Source: DASQZT01 sp963728965 (GTDB lineage Bacteria; Acidobacteriota; Terriglobia; Bryobacterales; Bryobacteraceae). Taken from it: DNA of 64,000 nucleotides. The notes under the pieces were generated by a model, which searched no databases, was not told the DNA's origin, and saw nothing but the letters and a program-made list of their open reading frames with translations. Below are positions 8,196-16,137 of this stretch, one piece after another (the first letter of the stretch is position 1; each line of letters opens with the position of its first letter). A program made the position numbers and the translations under genes. Location: positions 992,001 to 1,056,000 of the forward strand of contig CAVSMH010000012.1 in the NCBI GenBank assembly GCA_963728965.1, written 5' to 3'.

Positions 8196-8747
8196 ATGAC
8201 TGAAGGCGGACCCTTGGCGCTGCGGGCGTTGTGTCTCGTACTCTTCGCGGTACCGCTCGAGGCGGTGGTAGTGAGTAACGTGCCGGCCTGTAGTCTCTGC
8301 GGCACTCTGCCCGGCGCGGCGGGCAATGAGTTCACTCCGGATTTCAATCTGGAAGCGAGTTTGGCCGGCGCGGTTTTCACGCTGGGCACGCCCACTACGG
8401 GCTTCTTCGAAATCGACGAGACCCGGTTGGCACTCCAGGCGTTGGCGGGGACGCTGATTGTGCAGGCGGGGGTGGTGGTGCCCGCGCACGAACATCCGTC
8501 GAGCGCGATGGAGGGCGTCGTCTTTGCCCAGCCCTCCTGCCAGGATTGCGGTGGAGCTCCGTCCACGGCCGACTCGTCAATCACGGGGACTCACCTCGGG
8601 ATCGGCTTTCCACTGGTTGCGCTTCTGGCGCTCGCGGCAGTTGCCTTCACAGTGCCGCTGATTTACATCGTTCGCAGTCTGCGCAGCCTGCATGCCGAAG
8701 AACACTATTTGAAAGACCGCTGGGGCGTCAGAACCAGAGTGGAATGA
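8196..8747 (+). CDS. Predicted membrane protein with two CxxC motifs, unknown function
   Basis: This 183-residue protein has an N-terminal hydrophobic segment (LALRALCLVLFAVPLEAVVV), two CxxC pairs (PACSLCGT near residue 32 and PSCQDCGG near residue 114), an AHEHP segment, and a C-terminal membrane helix (GIGFPLVALLALAAVAFTVPLIYIV) followed by a charged cytoplasmic tail. The cysteine pairs could bind metal or a cofactor, or form disulfides (inference). Codon third positions are GC-rich, a perfect TATAAT lies just upstream, and a hairpin follows the stop, all of which support a real gene. I recognise no family. It is divergent from the equally unknown gene at 7479-8180. Confidence 0.6.
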   Translation: MTEGGPLALRALCLVLFAVPLEAVVVSNVPACSLCGTLPGAAGNEFTPDFNLEASLAGAVFTLGTPTTGFFEIDETRLALQALAGTLIVQAGVVVPAHEHPSSAMEGVVFAQPSCQDCGGAPSTADSSITGTHLGIGFPLVALLALAAVAFTVPLIYIVRSLRSLHAEEHYLKDRWGVRTRVE

Positions 8748-8749
8748 GC

Positions 8750-8771
8750 GGATCCGGCGGCGGCCGGATCC
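8750..8771 (+). terminator. Hairpin after the 8196-8747 gene
   Basis: The arms GGATCCGG (8750-8757) and CCGGATCC (8764-8771) are perfect, with a six-base loop, directly after the stop codon. There is no T tract, so termination is possible but not certain. Confidence 0.4.
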
Positions 8772-8915
8772 CGGTGCGACCTCGCCTCCATCCGGCCCGC
8801 TGCCCGCAGGGTGGTTCAACTCCCTGATGGTTTGGATGTCACAACGGGGGGAGGTTTCTGAGATCTTCCTACGGAGTCAAAAACGTGCCATCGTAAGAGC
8901 AGAAGGGAGCTGTCC

Positions 8916-9308
8916 GTGAACAAAGTCCAGAAAAGCGATGCCGAATGGCAGCAGGAGCTATCACCCGAGGAATTCGACGTCACGCGGCGGAAGGGTACGG
9001 AGCGGGCGTTCAGCGGCCGTTACTGGAACAATCATGCCGATGGCATGTATCGATGTACCTGTTGCGGCGCGACGCTGTTCCGGTCGGGCGAAAAGTTCGA
9101 TTCGGGCACCGGCTGGCCAAGCTTCACCGCGCCGGCCGACGCGCAAAACGTAGCGACGGAGCGCGACTCCAGCCACTTCATGGAGCGCACCGAAGTCGTG
9201 TGCAGCAATTGCGGCGCGCACCTGGGCCACGTTTTTGAAGACGGTCCGAATCCCACCGGGCTGCGGTACTGCATCAATTCGGCGGCGCTGAAGTTCGAAC
9301 CCAAGTAG
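8916..9308 (+). CDS. msrB: Peptide-methionine (R)-S-oxide reductase
   Basis: MsrB repairs methionine-R-sulfoxide in proteins using thioredoxin. The 130-residue protein has the two zinc-binding CxxC pairs (CTCCG near residue 47 and CSNCG near residue 96), the FDSGTGWPSF segment, and the catalytic cysteine in RYCINSAALKF near the C-terminus. Length is normal for a stand-alone cytoplasmic MsrB. The start is GTG, preceded by a purine-rich AGAAGGGAGC site. It appears to be a single-gene unit. Confidence 0.96.
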   Translation: MNKVQKSDAEWQQELSPEEFDVTRRKGTERAFSGRYWNNHADGMYRCTCCGATLFRSGEKFDSGTGWPSFTAPADAQNVATERDSSHFMERTEVVCSNCGAHLGHVFEDGPNPTGLRYCINSAALKFEPK

Positions 9309-9372
9309 GGCCGGCGGGGCCGCCCGAAGGCGCCGGGCCGAGTGCCTGCGCCGCGCTGGTACTCTAGAGAAT

Positions 9373-10761
9373 ATGTGGATGCGCCTGGGGCTCTGCGTCG
9401 GACTGATGCCGCTGTTCGGTATGGCCGCGCCTCGGCCCGCCGATTGGGTCCCCATGCGTTGGCCGTGGGCCGCCGCGAAATCGCTCGATCTGCTGGCCGA
9501 GAGCCCGATCAATTGTCTGCTCCTGAAAAGCTATCCGGCGGACCTCGTGGCCGCGGCCGGCAAGCAGGGACTGGCGGCGCTGGCCGTGATCGCGCCCGAC
9601 CAGGATGCGGTGGCTGCCGCAAGGCAGGCGCTGGCGGCGAAAGTAACGGGGATCGTGCTGGAGGGCGACTTCGCCGAGGGTACCGCGGCGCGGGTTCGCG
9701 AGGTGGCGGGCGAAACGCCGGTGGTGGAACTGACCGCCCGCAGCCGCATGCCGCTCGGCTCGCCGGCCGCGATTCTCGGCACCTACCAGGGCGTGTGGCC
9801 GGGCATCTCCGCGCAGGACGACGGGGCCAAGAAAGCCGGACCCACCGCCTCCGTCTGGATCGACACCAACACCGGGTTCCTCCGTTCGGTGCGCGCCTGG
9901 GGCGATGCTTCCGTCTGGATCGCCAACCAGCCGCCCGCGAAAACCGTGGTGACCGCGACGCGCTACCAGCAGGTGATTGCCGATGCCGCGGCTTCCGGCG
10001 CGCGCTGGGTGATCGCCCTCGACTCGGATTTCGCCGGCCGGCTCGAAAAGCGAGATGCCGATGCGCTCAGCGACTGGCGCCGCATCAACGCCCTGGTGCG
10101 TTTTTTCGAAGACCATCCCGAGTGGCGGCGCATGCACGAGGACGGCAAGCTGGCCCTGGTGCAGGACCCGGCCAAAGGCGGCCTGCTTTCGGGCGGAATT
10201 CTCGACATGATTGCGGTGAAGCACACGCCCGTGCGGCCCATTCCGCGCCAGCATCTCTCGGCCGGGGCGCTGGCGGGCGCGACACTGGCGGTGAACGTGG
10301 ATGCCGACAGCCTCACGGCCGAACAGAAAGAGATCCTGCAGAACTTCACGCGCGCGGGCGGCACGCTGCTCACCGGGCCTCCCGGCTGGAAGGATCCCAC
10401 CCCCAACAGCGGCAGCATCACGCTCGAAAAAGCCGAGCTGGAACGCCTCAACGATATCTGGCGCGACGTAAATGCAATGGTGGGCCGCCGCAACCTGGGT
10501 GTGCGGCTGTTCAACGTGTCGTCGATGCTTTCCAACCTGCTCGCGTCCCCGGACGGGAAGAGCGCCGTCCTGCACCTGGTCAACTATTCGGACTACCCGG
10601 TAGAGAACGTGACCGTACACTTCCTGGGTGACTATAAGCACGCTGCACTCGTCACACCGGAAGGGAAGGAAAAAACACTCGAGATTTACCCGACTGACGA
10701 GGGGGGAGGCGTGGACATCGACAGGATTGCCGTCTGCGCCACCGTCAAACTGGAGCAATAA
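9373..10761 (+). CDS. Secreted protein of unknown function
   Basis: This 462-residue protein starts with a signal peptide (LGLCVGLMPLFGMAA) and is otherwise soluble. The N-terminal half has alternating beta/alpha stretches such as VTGIVLEGDFAEG and ASVWIDTNTGFLRS. The C-terminal part ends in a beta-rich segment with SAVLHLVNYSDYPVENVTVHFLG, a pattern seen at the end of glycosidase-like and beta-galactosidase trimerisation-type proteins (inference). A central GGTLLTGPPGWKD segment resembles glutamine-amidotransferase-like domains. I cannot name a family. It is two bases upstream of the DUF362 gene, so both are co-transcribed and probably act together outside the cytoplasm. Confidence 0.7.
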   Translation: MWMRLGLCVGLMPLFGMAAPRPADWVPMRWPWAAAKSLDLLAESPINCLLLKSYPADLVAAAGKQGLAALAVIAPDQDAVAAARQALAAKVTGIVLEGDFAEGTAARVREVAGETPVVELTARSRMPLGSPAAILGTYQGVWPGISAQDDGAKKAGPTASVWIDTNTGFLRSVRAWGDASVWIANQPPAKTVVTATRYQQVIADAAASGARWVIALDSDFAGRLEKRDADALSDWRRINALVRFFEDHPEWRRMHEDGKLALVQDPAKGGLLSGGILDMIAVKHTPVRPIPRQHLSAGALAGATLAVNVDADSLTAEQKEILQNFTRAGGTLLTGPPGWKDPTPNSGSITLEKAELERLNDIWRDVNAMVGRRNLGVRLFNVSSMLSNLLASPDGKSAVLHLVNYSDYPVENVTVHFLGDYKHAALVTPEGKEKTLEIYPTDEGGGVDIDRIAVCATVKLEQ

Positions 10762-10763
10762 CC

Positions 10764-11888
10764 ATGACTCGGAGAGAATGGCTCGCGATGATTTCGGCCG
10801 CGCCCCTTTTGCAGGCGTCGCCCGTTCCCGATGCGGCGGCCGCGCCGGTATCGATCGCCAGGTGCGCCTCCTACGAGGAGGATGTTACCGCCACCCTGGC
10901 TAAAATGTTCGACCAGTTGGGCGGGCTCGAACGGCTGGTGCGCAACAAGACCGTCACCGTGAAGCTCAACATGACGGGCAGTCCCAGCCAGAAAGTCCGC
11001 GGCCTGGCGCCGGGGCTCACCCACTATACGCATCCCAAACTGGTGGGCGCCGTGGCCTACCTGATGGGGCGCGCGGGCGCCCGGCGCATCCGGTTCACGG
11101 AAAGCTCGTGGGGAACGGGAGGCCCGCTCGAAGATGTGATCCTCGATGCGGGTTGGAATCTGCGCGCGCTCCGGTCGGCCGCGCCCGCGGTCGAGTTCGA
11201 AAATACCAACGCGCTGGGTAAGGGCAAGCGATACGCGCGGTTCGTGGTGCCGGGCAACGCGTATATGTACCCCGGGTACGACCTGAACCATGCCTACGAG
11301 GAAACCGACGTTTTCGTGAGCATGGCGAAGCTCAAGAACCACGCCACCTGCGGGGTGACCCTGTCGCTCAAGAACTGTTTCGGCATCCTGCCGGCTTCGA
11401 TCTACGGCGATAGCGCGGGAGTGGACGAACCCAACGAGAGCCCCACGGACGGCCGTTTGCGGACTGGGCACGAAGGCCGCCGGCAGCCGTCGAAATCGGC
11501 GCCGCAGGAGCTGCATTTTGGGGCCAACCACGACCCCGGGTACCGCGTGCCGCACATTGTCGCCGATATCGTTGCGGCCCGTCCGATTCACCTTGCGATC
11601 ATCGACGGGGTGGAGTCCATCGCCGGCGGCGAGGGTCCATGGATTCGCGGTATCCGCACGGTAAAACCCGGCGTGCTGCTGGCGGGTCTGAACCCGGTCT
11701 CGACGGACGCTGTCGCAACGGCGGTGATGGGCTACAGCCCGCGCGCCGCCCGCGGCACGGCGCCCTTCCAGACCTGCGAGAACACCATGCTCCTGGCCGA
11801 GGGGCACGGCGTGGGCAGCACTGATCTGAAGCGGATCGAGGTGCGCGGCGTTCCCATTGAGCAGGCGTTGTACCGCTACGATAGCTAG
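10764..11888 (+). CDS. DUF362 domain protein with Tat-like signal
   Basis: This 374-residue protein starts MTRREWLAMISAAPLLQA, a twin-arginine-like export signal. The body matches DUF362, a domain of unknown biochemical role often linked to iron-sulfur proteins: VTVKLNMTGSP, FTESSWGTGGP, VFVSMAKLKNHATCGVTLSLKNCFGILP and IDGVESIAGGEGPW are typical. The ferredoxin-like four-cysteine clusters found in some members are absent here, so a bound Fe-S cluster is not supported. It is co-transcribed with the secreted protein just upstream (two-base gap). Confidence 0.85.
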   Translation: MTRREWLAMISAAPLLQASPVPDAAAAPVSIARCASYEEDVTATLAKMFDQLGGLERLVRNKTVTVKLNMTGSPSQKVRGLAPGLTHYTHPKLVGAVAYLMGRAGARRIRFTESSWGTGGPLEDVILDAGWNLRALRSAAPAVEFENTNALGKGKRYARFVVPGNAYMYPGYDLNHAYEETDVFVSMAKLKNHATCGVTLSLKNCFGILPASIYGDSAGVDEPNESPTDGRLRTGHEGRRQPSKSAPQELHFGANHDPGYRVPHIVADIVAARPIHLAIIDGVESIAGGEGPWIRGIRTVKPGVLLAGLNPVSTDAVATAVMGYSPRAARGTAPFQTCENTMLLAEGHGVGSTDLKRIEVRGVPIEQALYRYDS

Positions 11889-11981
11889 TGGTGTGTACGC
11901 GTGGCAACGCAGGCGCCCGGATGCATGCGGCCGGCCCCAGGCAGGAGTGTTGCGCCACGATAGGGGAGAGGGCACGAGTGG

Positions 11982-12797
11982 ATGGCAGCACGTAAACGGG
12001 CCCGTCGACCGTACCGCGTCCTCCGGCTGGACTCCTGGGAGGCGTTTCTCGGGCTGGTGACCAAGCCCCCCTATTCGAATTGGGCTTTCCGCGGGGAACG
12101 CGACGAGCGCTGGCCGCTCTACAGTTCGCTGTCGCGCTACCTGCAGAACTTCGGCGTGGCGCAGGCGGCCTGGCCGCAGCAGGAATCACGCATCCTGCGC
12201 ATCTTCAAACGCAAGGCGCATCAATTCCTGAACCAGCCTCCGGAGTGGGATGACGATTTCCAGTGGCTCGCGCTGATGCAGCACCACGGCGCGCCCACCC
12301 GGTTGATCGATTTCACCTGGTCGCCCTACGTGGCGGCGTTCTTCGCGCTCGAACGCACGCTGGCCGATGGCGTGGTGTGGGCCATGAATCCCGCGCGCAT
12401 CGACAGCACGCGGGCCCCGCACCCTACCCGCATGGATCCGCGGCCCAAGGGAAATTTTCCGAAGTACTTTATCAAGGGCGGCCACCACTTCCTCTGGCTA
12501 GGCGAGCCGCACATCATGAACCGGCGCCTGATTGCGCAGTCCGGCACCTTTCTGGTGCCCGGAGTCCTGGACGTGCCGATCGAAGAAATGATGAGCGACC
12601 GGGATCAGGAGAACATTCTGGCGAAGATCGTCCTCGCCAACGCCGTCCGCGAGACCGGGATGCGCGAGCTCTACCGCATGAACATCACCTACGCCACGCT
12701 GTTCCCGGATCTCGACGGCCTGGCACGGTCGATGGCCTACGAACTGGAGTTCCATTGGGGATACAATCCCCGGACCATGGAGCACTACCATACGTAG
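11982..12797 (+). CDS. FRG domain-containing protein
   Basis: This 271-residue protein carries an FRG domain, named for its Phe-Arg-Gly motif, here in WAFRGERDERWPLYSSLSR near residue 34. A second conserved block, LALMQHHGAPTRLIDFTWSPYVAAFFA, is also typical. The domain's biochemical activity is unknown. It occurs widely in bacteria and phages, often as a single-domain accessory gene. No signal peptide is present. A GGGGAGAGGGC purine-rich site precedes the ATG. It has no obvious functional link to the etfBA genes 116 bases downstream. Confidence 0.85.
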   Translation: MAARKRARRPYRVLRLDSWEAFLGLVTKPPYSNWAFRGERDERWPLYSSLSRYLQNFGVAQAAWPQQESRILRIFKRKAHQFLNQPPEWDDDFQWLALMQHHGAPTRLIDFTWSPYVAAFFALERTLADGVVWAMNPARIDSTRAPHPTRMDPRPKGNFPKYFIKGGHHFLWLGEPHIMNRRLIAQSGTFLVPGVLDVPIEEMMSDRDQENILAKIVLANAVRETGMRELYRMNITYATLFPDLDGLARSMAYELEFHWGYNPRTMEHYHT

Positions 12798-12872
12798 CCC
12801 GCAAGCGACTTCGCCGTGGCCTTTTTGAGGGCCAACCGCAGCGGACAGGGCTTCTCGCAGCGGAAGCGGGCT

Positions 12873-12902
12873 CTGACAGAGAATTCCTCACCCGATTATA
12901 CT
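12873..12902 (+). promoter_or_regulatory. Candidate sigma-70 promoter for etfBA
   Basis: CTGACA (12873-12878) and TATACT (12897-12902) are separated by 18 bases, each one base off consensus. The start codon at 12914 lies 11 bases after the -10 box, so the leader would be only about five bases long. Confidence 0.55.
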
Positions 12903-12913
12903 GGAGTTCTCCC

Positions 12914-13726
12914 ATGAGCACTCCTTTCCAGATCGTGGTCTGCGGCAGCATTGTTCCCGACCCGCTGCAGACCCTGGAGCCGGTGACCGGTCCCGGCGGT
13001 CCATCCTTGAGGAACGAAATGATGCTGCCGGCGGTGTTGGACCCGTGGGCGGCGCATGCGCTGTACGAAGCGGCTCACCTGGCGCGGACGGCGTCCGGGA
13101 GCAAGGTGTGGCTGGTAAGCCTCGGGCCGAAGGCCAAGCTCCAACAGGTGATGATGACGGTGGCGCAGAAGGTGCCCTTCGAGCTGGTGGCGCTGGACGG
13201 ACCGGCCTCGGGATTTTCGGACTCCTTCGAGACGGCCGCGGCGCTGGCTGCGGCGATCGAGGGTATTGCGGGGCTGGACCGGAGCCGGTTGCTGGTATTC
13301 GGCGGATGGGAATCGGCCTCTCGCGGCGCCGGCAGCACGCTCGAGATGGTGGGCGAACGGCTGGGCATTACCGAGCAGTTTGCCGGTGTGGATGAGCTTA
13401 CCATCCGCGAGGACGGCAGCTTCCAGGTGCTGGAGCGGATCGAAGGCGGGCGTCACCAGGTCTCCGCGTGCGGCGCGCCGCCGGCGGTGCTGGCGTGGGC
13501 CACGGGCCATCTGCCCGAACCGCGCAACAATCCGCAGGTGGGCATGACGAACATGCGGGCCGTGATGCCGGCGCTGCAACGGGCCAAGGCAACCCCAGTC
13601 TCGAGCCCGGGCCTGTCGTTCCGATCGGTAAGCCTGCCGCGCCAGCAGAGGGAAACGCGGGTGGTGAAGAATATGCCGGCCGAAGAGATCGCCCGCGAGA
13701 TCGTGGCCTGGATTCGGGAGGAATAA
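12914..13726 (+). CDS. etfB: Electron transfer flavoprotein beta subunit
   Basis: This 270-residue protein is the small ETF subunit, which with EtfA carries electrons from flavin dehydrogenases to a quinone oxidoreductase. Seen are the N-terminal strand IVVCGSIVPDPLQT, NEMMLPAVLDPWAAHALYEA where ETF-beta has its conserved DxxAlEeA helix, and the TNMRAVMPALQRAK segment matching the family signature region. It starts at ATG 12914; the frame is open upstream through the FRG gene but that part is not ETF. It lies two bases before etfA. No acyl-CoA dehydrogenase or ETF:quinone oxidoreductase is in the window, so its partners are unknown. Confidence 0.88.
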   Translation: MSTPFQIVVCGSIVPDPLQTLEPVTGPGGPSLRNEMMLPAVLDPWAAHALYEAAHLARTASGSKVWLVSLGPKAKLQQVMMTVAQKVPFELVALDGPASGFSDSFETAAALAAAIEGIAGLDRSRLLVFGGWESASRGAGSTLEMVGERLGITEQFAGVDELTIREDGSFQVLERIEGGRHQVSACGAPPAVLAWATGHLPEPRNNPQVGMTNMRAVMPALQRAKATPVSSPGLSFRSVSLPRQQRETRVVKNMPAEEIAREIVAWIREE

Positions 13727-13728
13727 AC

Positions 13729-14736
13729 ATGGCCTCGGTACTGTTTTTAGGGCACACGGAAGCGGACGGCACGCTGGGGAAGGCGGCACTCGAAGCGCTC
13801 TCGGCCGCACTCGGACTGGGCGGCGAATTCACGGTCGGACTGGTCGGCGGCGCGGTCGAGGCCGCGGCGAAACAGGTGGCGACCTGCGGAGCGCGGTTGC
13901 TGGCGGTGGCAGGCGAGCCTTACACTCAGCCCCGCTATGCGACCGATGCGGCAGCGGCCGAGGCGCTCTGCCGGCGCTCGGGCGCCGACATCGTAATTGC
14001 AGCGGGCACCTCGCGGTGGGCGCGAGTCCTGCCGGGAGTGGCCTACCGGGTGGGCGGCCGCGTGGACACCCACGCCACCGGACTGGCGGTGGAAAACGGC
14101 GCGCCGGCGCTCACCCGCTGGTTCTACCGGCAGCGCATGGAGGCGGTGCTGGCGCGCACGGAGCGGCCCTGGGTGATCCTGCTGGATGGCGGTTGCTTTC
14201 CGGCGTGGAGCGGACCGGCCGGTGAGGCGGCCGTGGAGTTGGTGGAGGTGGCGACGCCTGCCACCCACACCACCGTTACCGGCATCCAGGCGCCGGTAGC
14301 CGACCAGCAGACGATTCGCCCGGATGCGCGCATCCTGTTCGTGGCGGGTGCCGGCTGGACCAAGAAGCAATCCGACGGCGCCGTTCACGCCGCCGAGGCC
14401 GAGAGCCTGATCCTGGGCTTTCTGCGGGCGGCGAAGGCGTCGCTGGGCGGGAGCAAGTCGGTAGTGGATCAGGGTACCGAAGGGGAGGCCGTGCTACGCT
14501 TCATGACGCACCTAAACCAGGTGGGCCAGACCGGTTCGACCCCACGCCATCCCAAGGGTCTTTCGACCTGCTGTCATGGCGAGGAGCCGCACGTGGTGGG
14601 CTGGCGATTCATTCACCAGCGCCGCGCCATCAATCTCGACCCCAACTGCGGCTGGGCGCGCGGCAAAGCAGACGTCTTGTACGTGGCCGATGCCTTCGCA
14701 GTGATGCGCCAGGTGAACCAGTTACTGGAGCGCTGA
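13729..14736 (+). CDS. etfA: Electron transfer flavoprotein alpha subunit, divergent
   Basis: This 335-residue protein is the large, FAD-binding ETF subunit. The N-terminal domain pairs with EtfB. The C-terminal FAD domain is recognisable by VGQTG at residues 265-269 and AINLDP at 300-305, but other signature pieces differ from the usual pattern. The SRAAVD loop reads SKSVVD (242-247), and the GISGAIQH block is replaced by GLSTCCHGEEPHVVGW, which introduces a Cys-Cys pair. It ends LYVADAFAVMRQVNQLLER, a normal ETF-alpha C-terminus. It is co-transcribed with etfB. FAD binding may be altered, or this may be a distinct ETF subgroup. Confidence 0.86.
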   Translation: MASVLFLGHTEADGTLGKAALEALSAALGLGGEFTVGLVGGAVEAAAKQVATCGARLLAVAGEPYTQPRYATDAAAAEALCRRSGADIVIAAGTSRWARVLPGVAYRVGGRVDTHATGLAVENGAPALTRWFYRQRMEAVLARTERPWVILLDGGCFPAWSGPAGEAAVELVEVATPATHTTVTGIQAPVADQQTIRPDARILFVAGAGWTKKQSDGAVHAAEAESLILGFLRAAKASLGGSKSVVDQGTEGEAVLRFMTHLNQVGQTGSTPRHPKGLSTCCHGEEPHVVGWRFIHQRRAINLDPNCGWARGKADVLYVADAFAVMRQVNQLLER

Positions 14737-14747
14737 GAGCGCCGCGT

Positions 14748-16079
14748 TTACGCCCCGCGGCGGCGCCCGCCCGGACCGGGCTTGGCGCCCTGGAAGATCA
14801 GCCGGACATCGACTGTGTGCGTGTTCTCGTTAACGTGGACGTCGCTCTTGGTGGCGCCCAGGTCGTCGAACATGCCTTGCTCGCGTACCCGCTTCAGGAA
14901 CAGTTCGGGGTAGTCGGGGTTGAAGGGCGCGCCGGTCTTCATCGTCCAGATGCGGCGCATCTCGGCTTCCCCTTCCAGGTCGAGCCCGGTCACCTGGAAC
15001 TTGCCCATGGTGTAGCGCGTGCCGGCATCGATGCCGACTGTCAGGTCCACCGTCTTCTTGTCGTCGTCGATGGCGCGGTCGGAACTGACCCTGGCGTCCA
15101 GGTAGCCGTCATGGCGGAGGGCCTTGTGTATACGCTCGAGTCCTTCGCTCACCCGCGTCATATTGGCGACGTCGCCGGTCTTGAAGTCGCCGGTTTTGAG
15201 TAGAACAGCGGCGTCGATCGGAGTCTGGCCATCGATGGCGACTTTGCCCAGCTGGTAGCTCTCGCCCTCATCCACGGTGACGATGATGTTGAGTCCCGCG
15301 ACGTCCTTGGCCGGCTCGGTGCGGATCTTAGGGAAGGAAACCCGCAGGCGGCCACGCGTCTCGTATACCGGGCGCAGTGAGGCTCGAAGCACCTGGCGGA
15401 ACGTGTCTTCGGTGTACGGAGCGCCGATAGCGGCCCCGGCCACGGCTTCACGGAGTACATTGGCCGGGACCACGTGATCGCCCTCGAAGGTCACCTGGGC
15501 GACAGCAGGAAGATTGCGGGCGGGGCGAAACTCGATAGCGTACTCTCCGGGGGCGGCGGGCGTCACCAGGGCGGACACCTTCTCGTTAAGGCCCTTTTTC
15601 GCCAGATATTGCTCGAGCCACCGCGAGTAGCGGTCCAGGACCGGCTGAGTGGCCGGGAGCCTGCCCGCCGTGAAGAGCGGCTCTTTGGCGCGAAATGCGG
15701 CCTCGAGGTCTTTGAGCGACACGTGGAAGTCTTCGAATGTCGCCGGATAGACCTGCTGCACCTCCGCCACCTGGAACACCGCGGTATAGCCGCCGTTCGG
15801 GCCGGGAGCGAACTTGTAGCCCACGCTTTCAAAGGCGCCGCTGGCCACCAGACGGTCGCGGGCCGCTTCGAAGTCCTGCCGGCCGGCCACCTGGCCGATT
15901 TTCAGCCCGGCCGCCGCCAGGATCTGTTCGCGGGTATAGCTGCGGTTGCCTTCCACCTGGAGGCTCTCGATGGGCCAGCGTGCGGCGGTGGCGGCGGGCG
16001 CCTTCTTCTTCGGTGCGGAACGGGGCTGGGCGAATCCCGCGACACTCGCCAGCATCAGTGCAATCAGCAGCCGTTTCAT
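14748..16079 (-). CDS. POTRA-repeat periplasmic protein (BamA/Omp85-like without barrel)
   Basis: This 443-residue protein has a signal peptide (LLIALMLASVAGFAQ) and then consecutive POTRA-like modules. The first is IESLQVEGNRSYTREQILAA near residue 38, another is AVAQVTFEGDHVVPANVLREAV, and a later one is YQLGKVAIDGQTPIDAAVLL with YTMGKFQVTGLDLEGEAEM. BamA-type proteins continue into a 16-strand barrel, but this one stops soon after the last POTRA (VRLIFQGAKPGPGGRRRGA). It could be a soluble partner for an outer-membrane assembly or secretion pore. It converges with etfA and is divergent from lpdA. Confidence 0.78.
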   Translation of the reverse strand: MKRLLIALMLASVAGFAQPRSAPKKKAPAATAARWPIESLQVEGNRSYTREQILAAAGLKIGQVAGRQDFEAARDRLVASGAFESVGYKFAPGPNGGYTAVFQVAEVQQVYPATFEDFHVSLKDLEAAFRAKEPLFTAGRLPATQPVLDRYSRWLEQYLAKKGLNEKVSALVTPAAPGEYAIEFRPARNLPAVAQVTFEGDHVVPANVLREAVAGAAIGAPYTEDTFRQVLRASLRPVYETRGRLRVSFPKIRTEPAKDVAGLNIIVTVDEGESYQLGKVAIDGQTPIDAAVLLKTGDFKTGDVANMTRVSEGLERIHKALRHDGYLDARVSSDRAIDDDKKTVDLTVGIDAGTRYTMGKFQVTGLDLEGEAEMRRIWTMKTGAPFNPDYPELFLKRVREQGMFDDLGATKSDVHVNENTHTVDVRLIFQGAKPGPGGRRRGA

Positions 16080-16137
16080 GTTCTTGCCTATTTGACGGCT
16101 GGAATCGTGCCTGAGGTTGCGCCTACCCCACGCTAGA

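Noticed and set aside
8180..8495. Upstream extension of the 7479 gene to 338 codons
   Set aside because: The extension overlaps the divergent 8196 gene and is Arg/Gln-rich, unlike the rest of the protein.
9364..10758. Long minus-strand frame (464 codons) opposite the secreted protein gene, and a 429-codon plus-strand frame over the same span
   Set aside because: Both lie over a gene with a signal peptide and normal composition. Their products are rich in Arg, Gly and His, as expected for shadows of GC-rich DNA.
10686..11975. 429-codon minus-strand frame opposite the DUF362 gene
   Set aside because: Fully covered by a recognisable DUF362 protein on the other strand.
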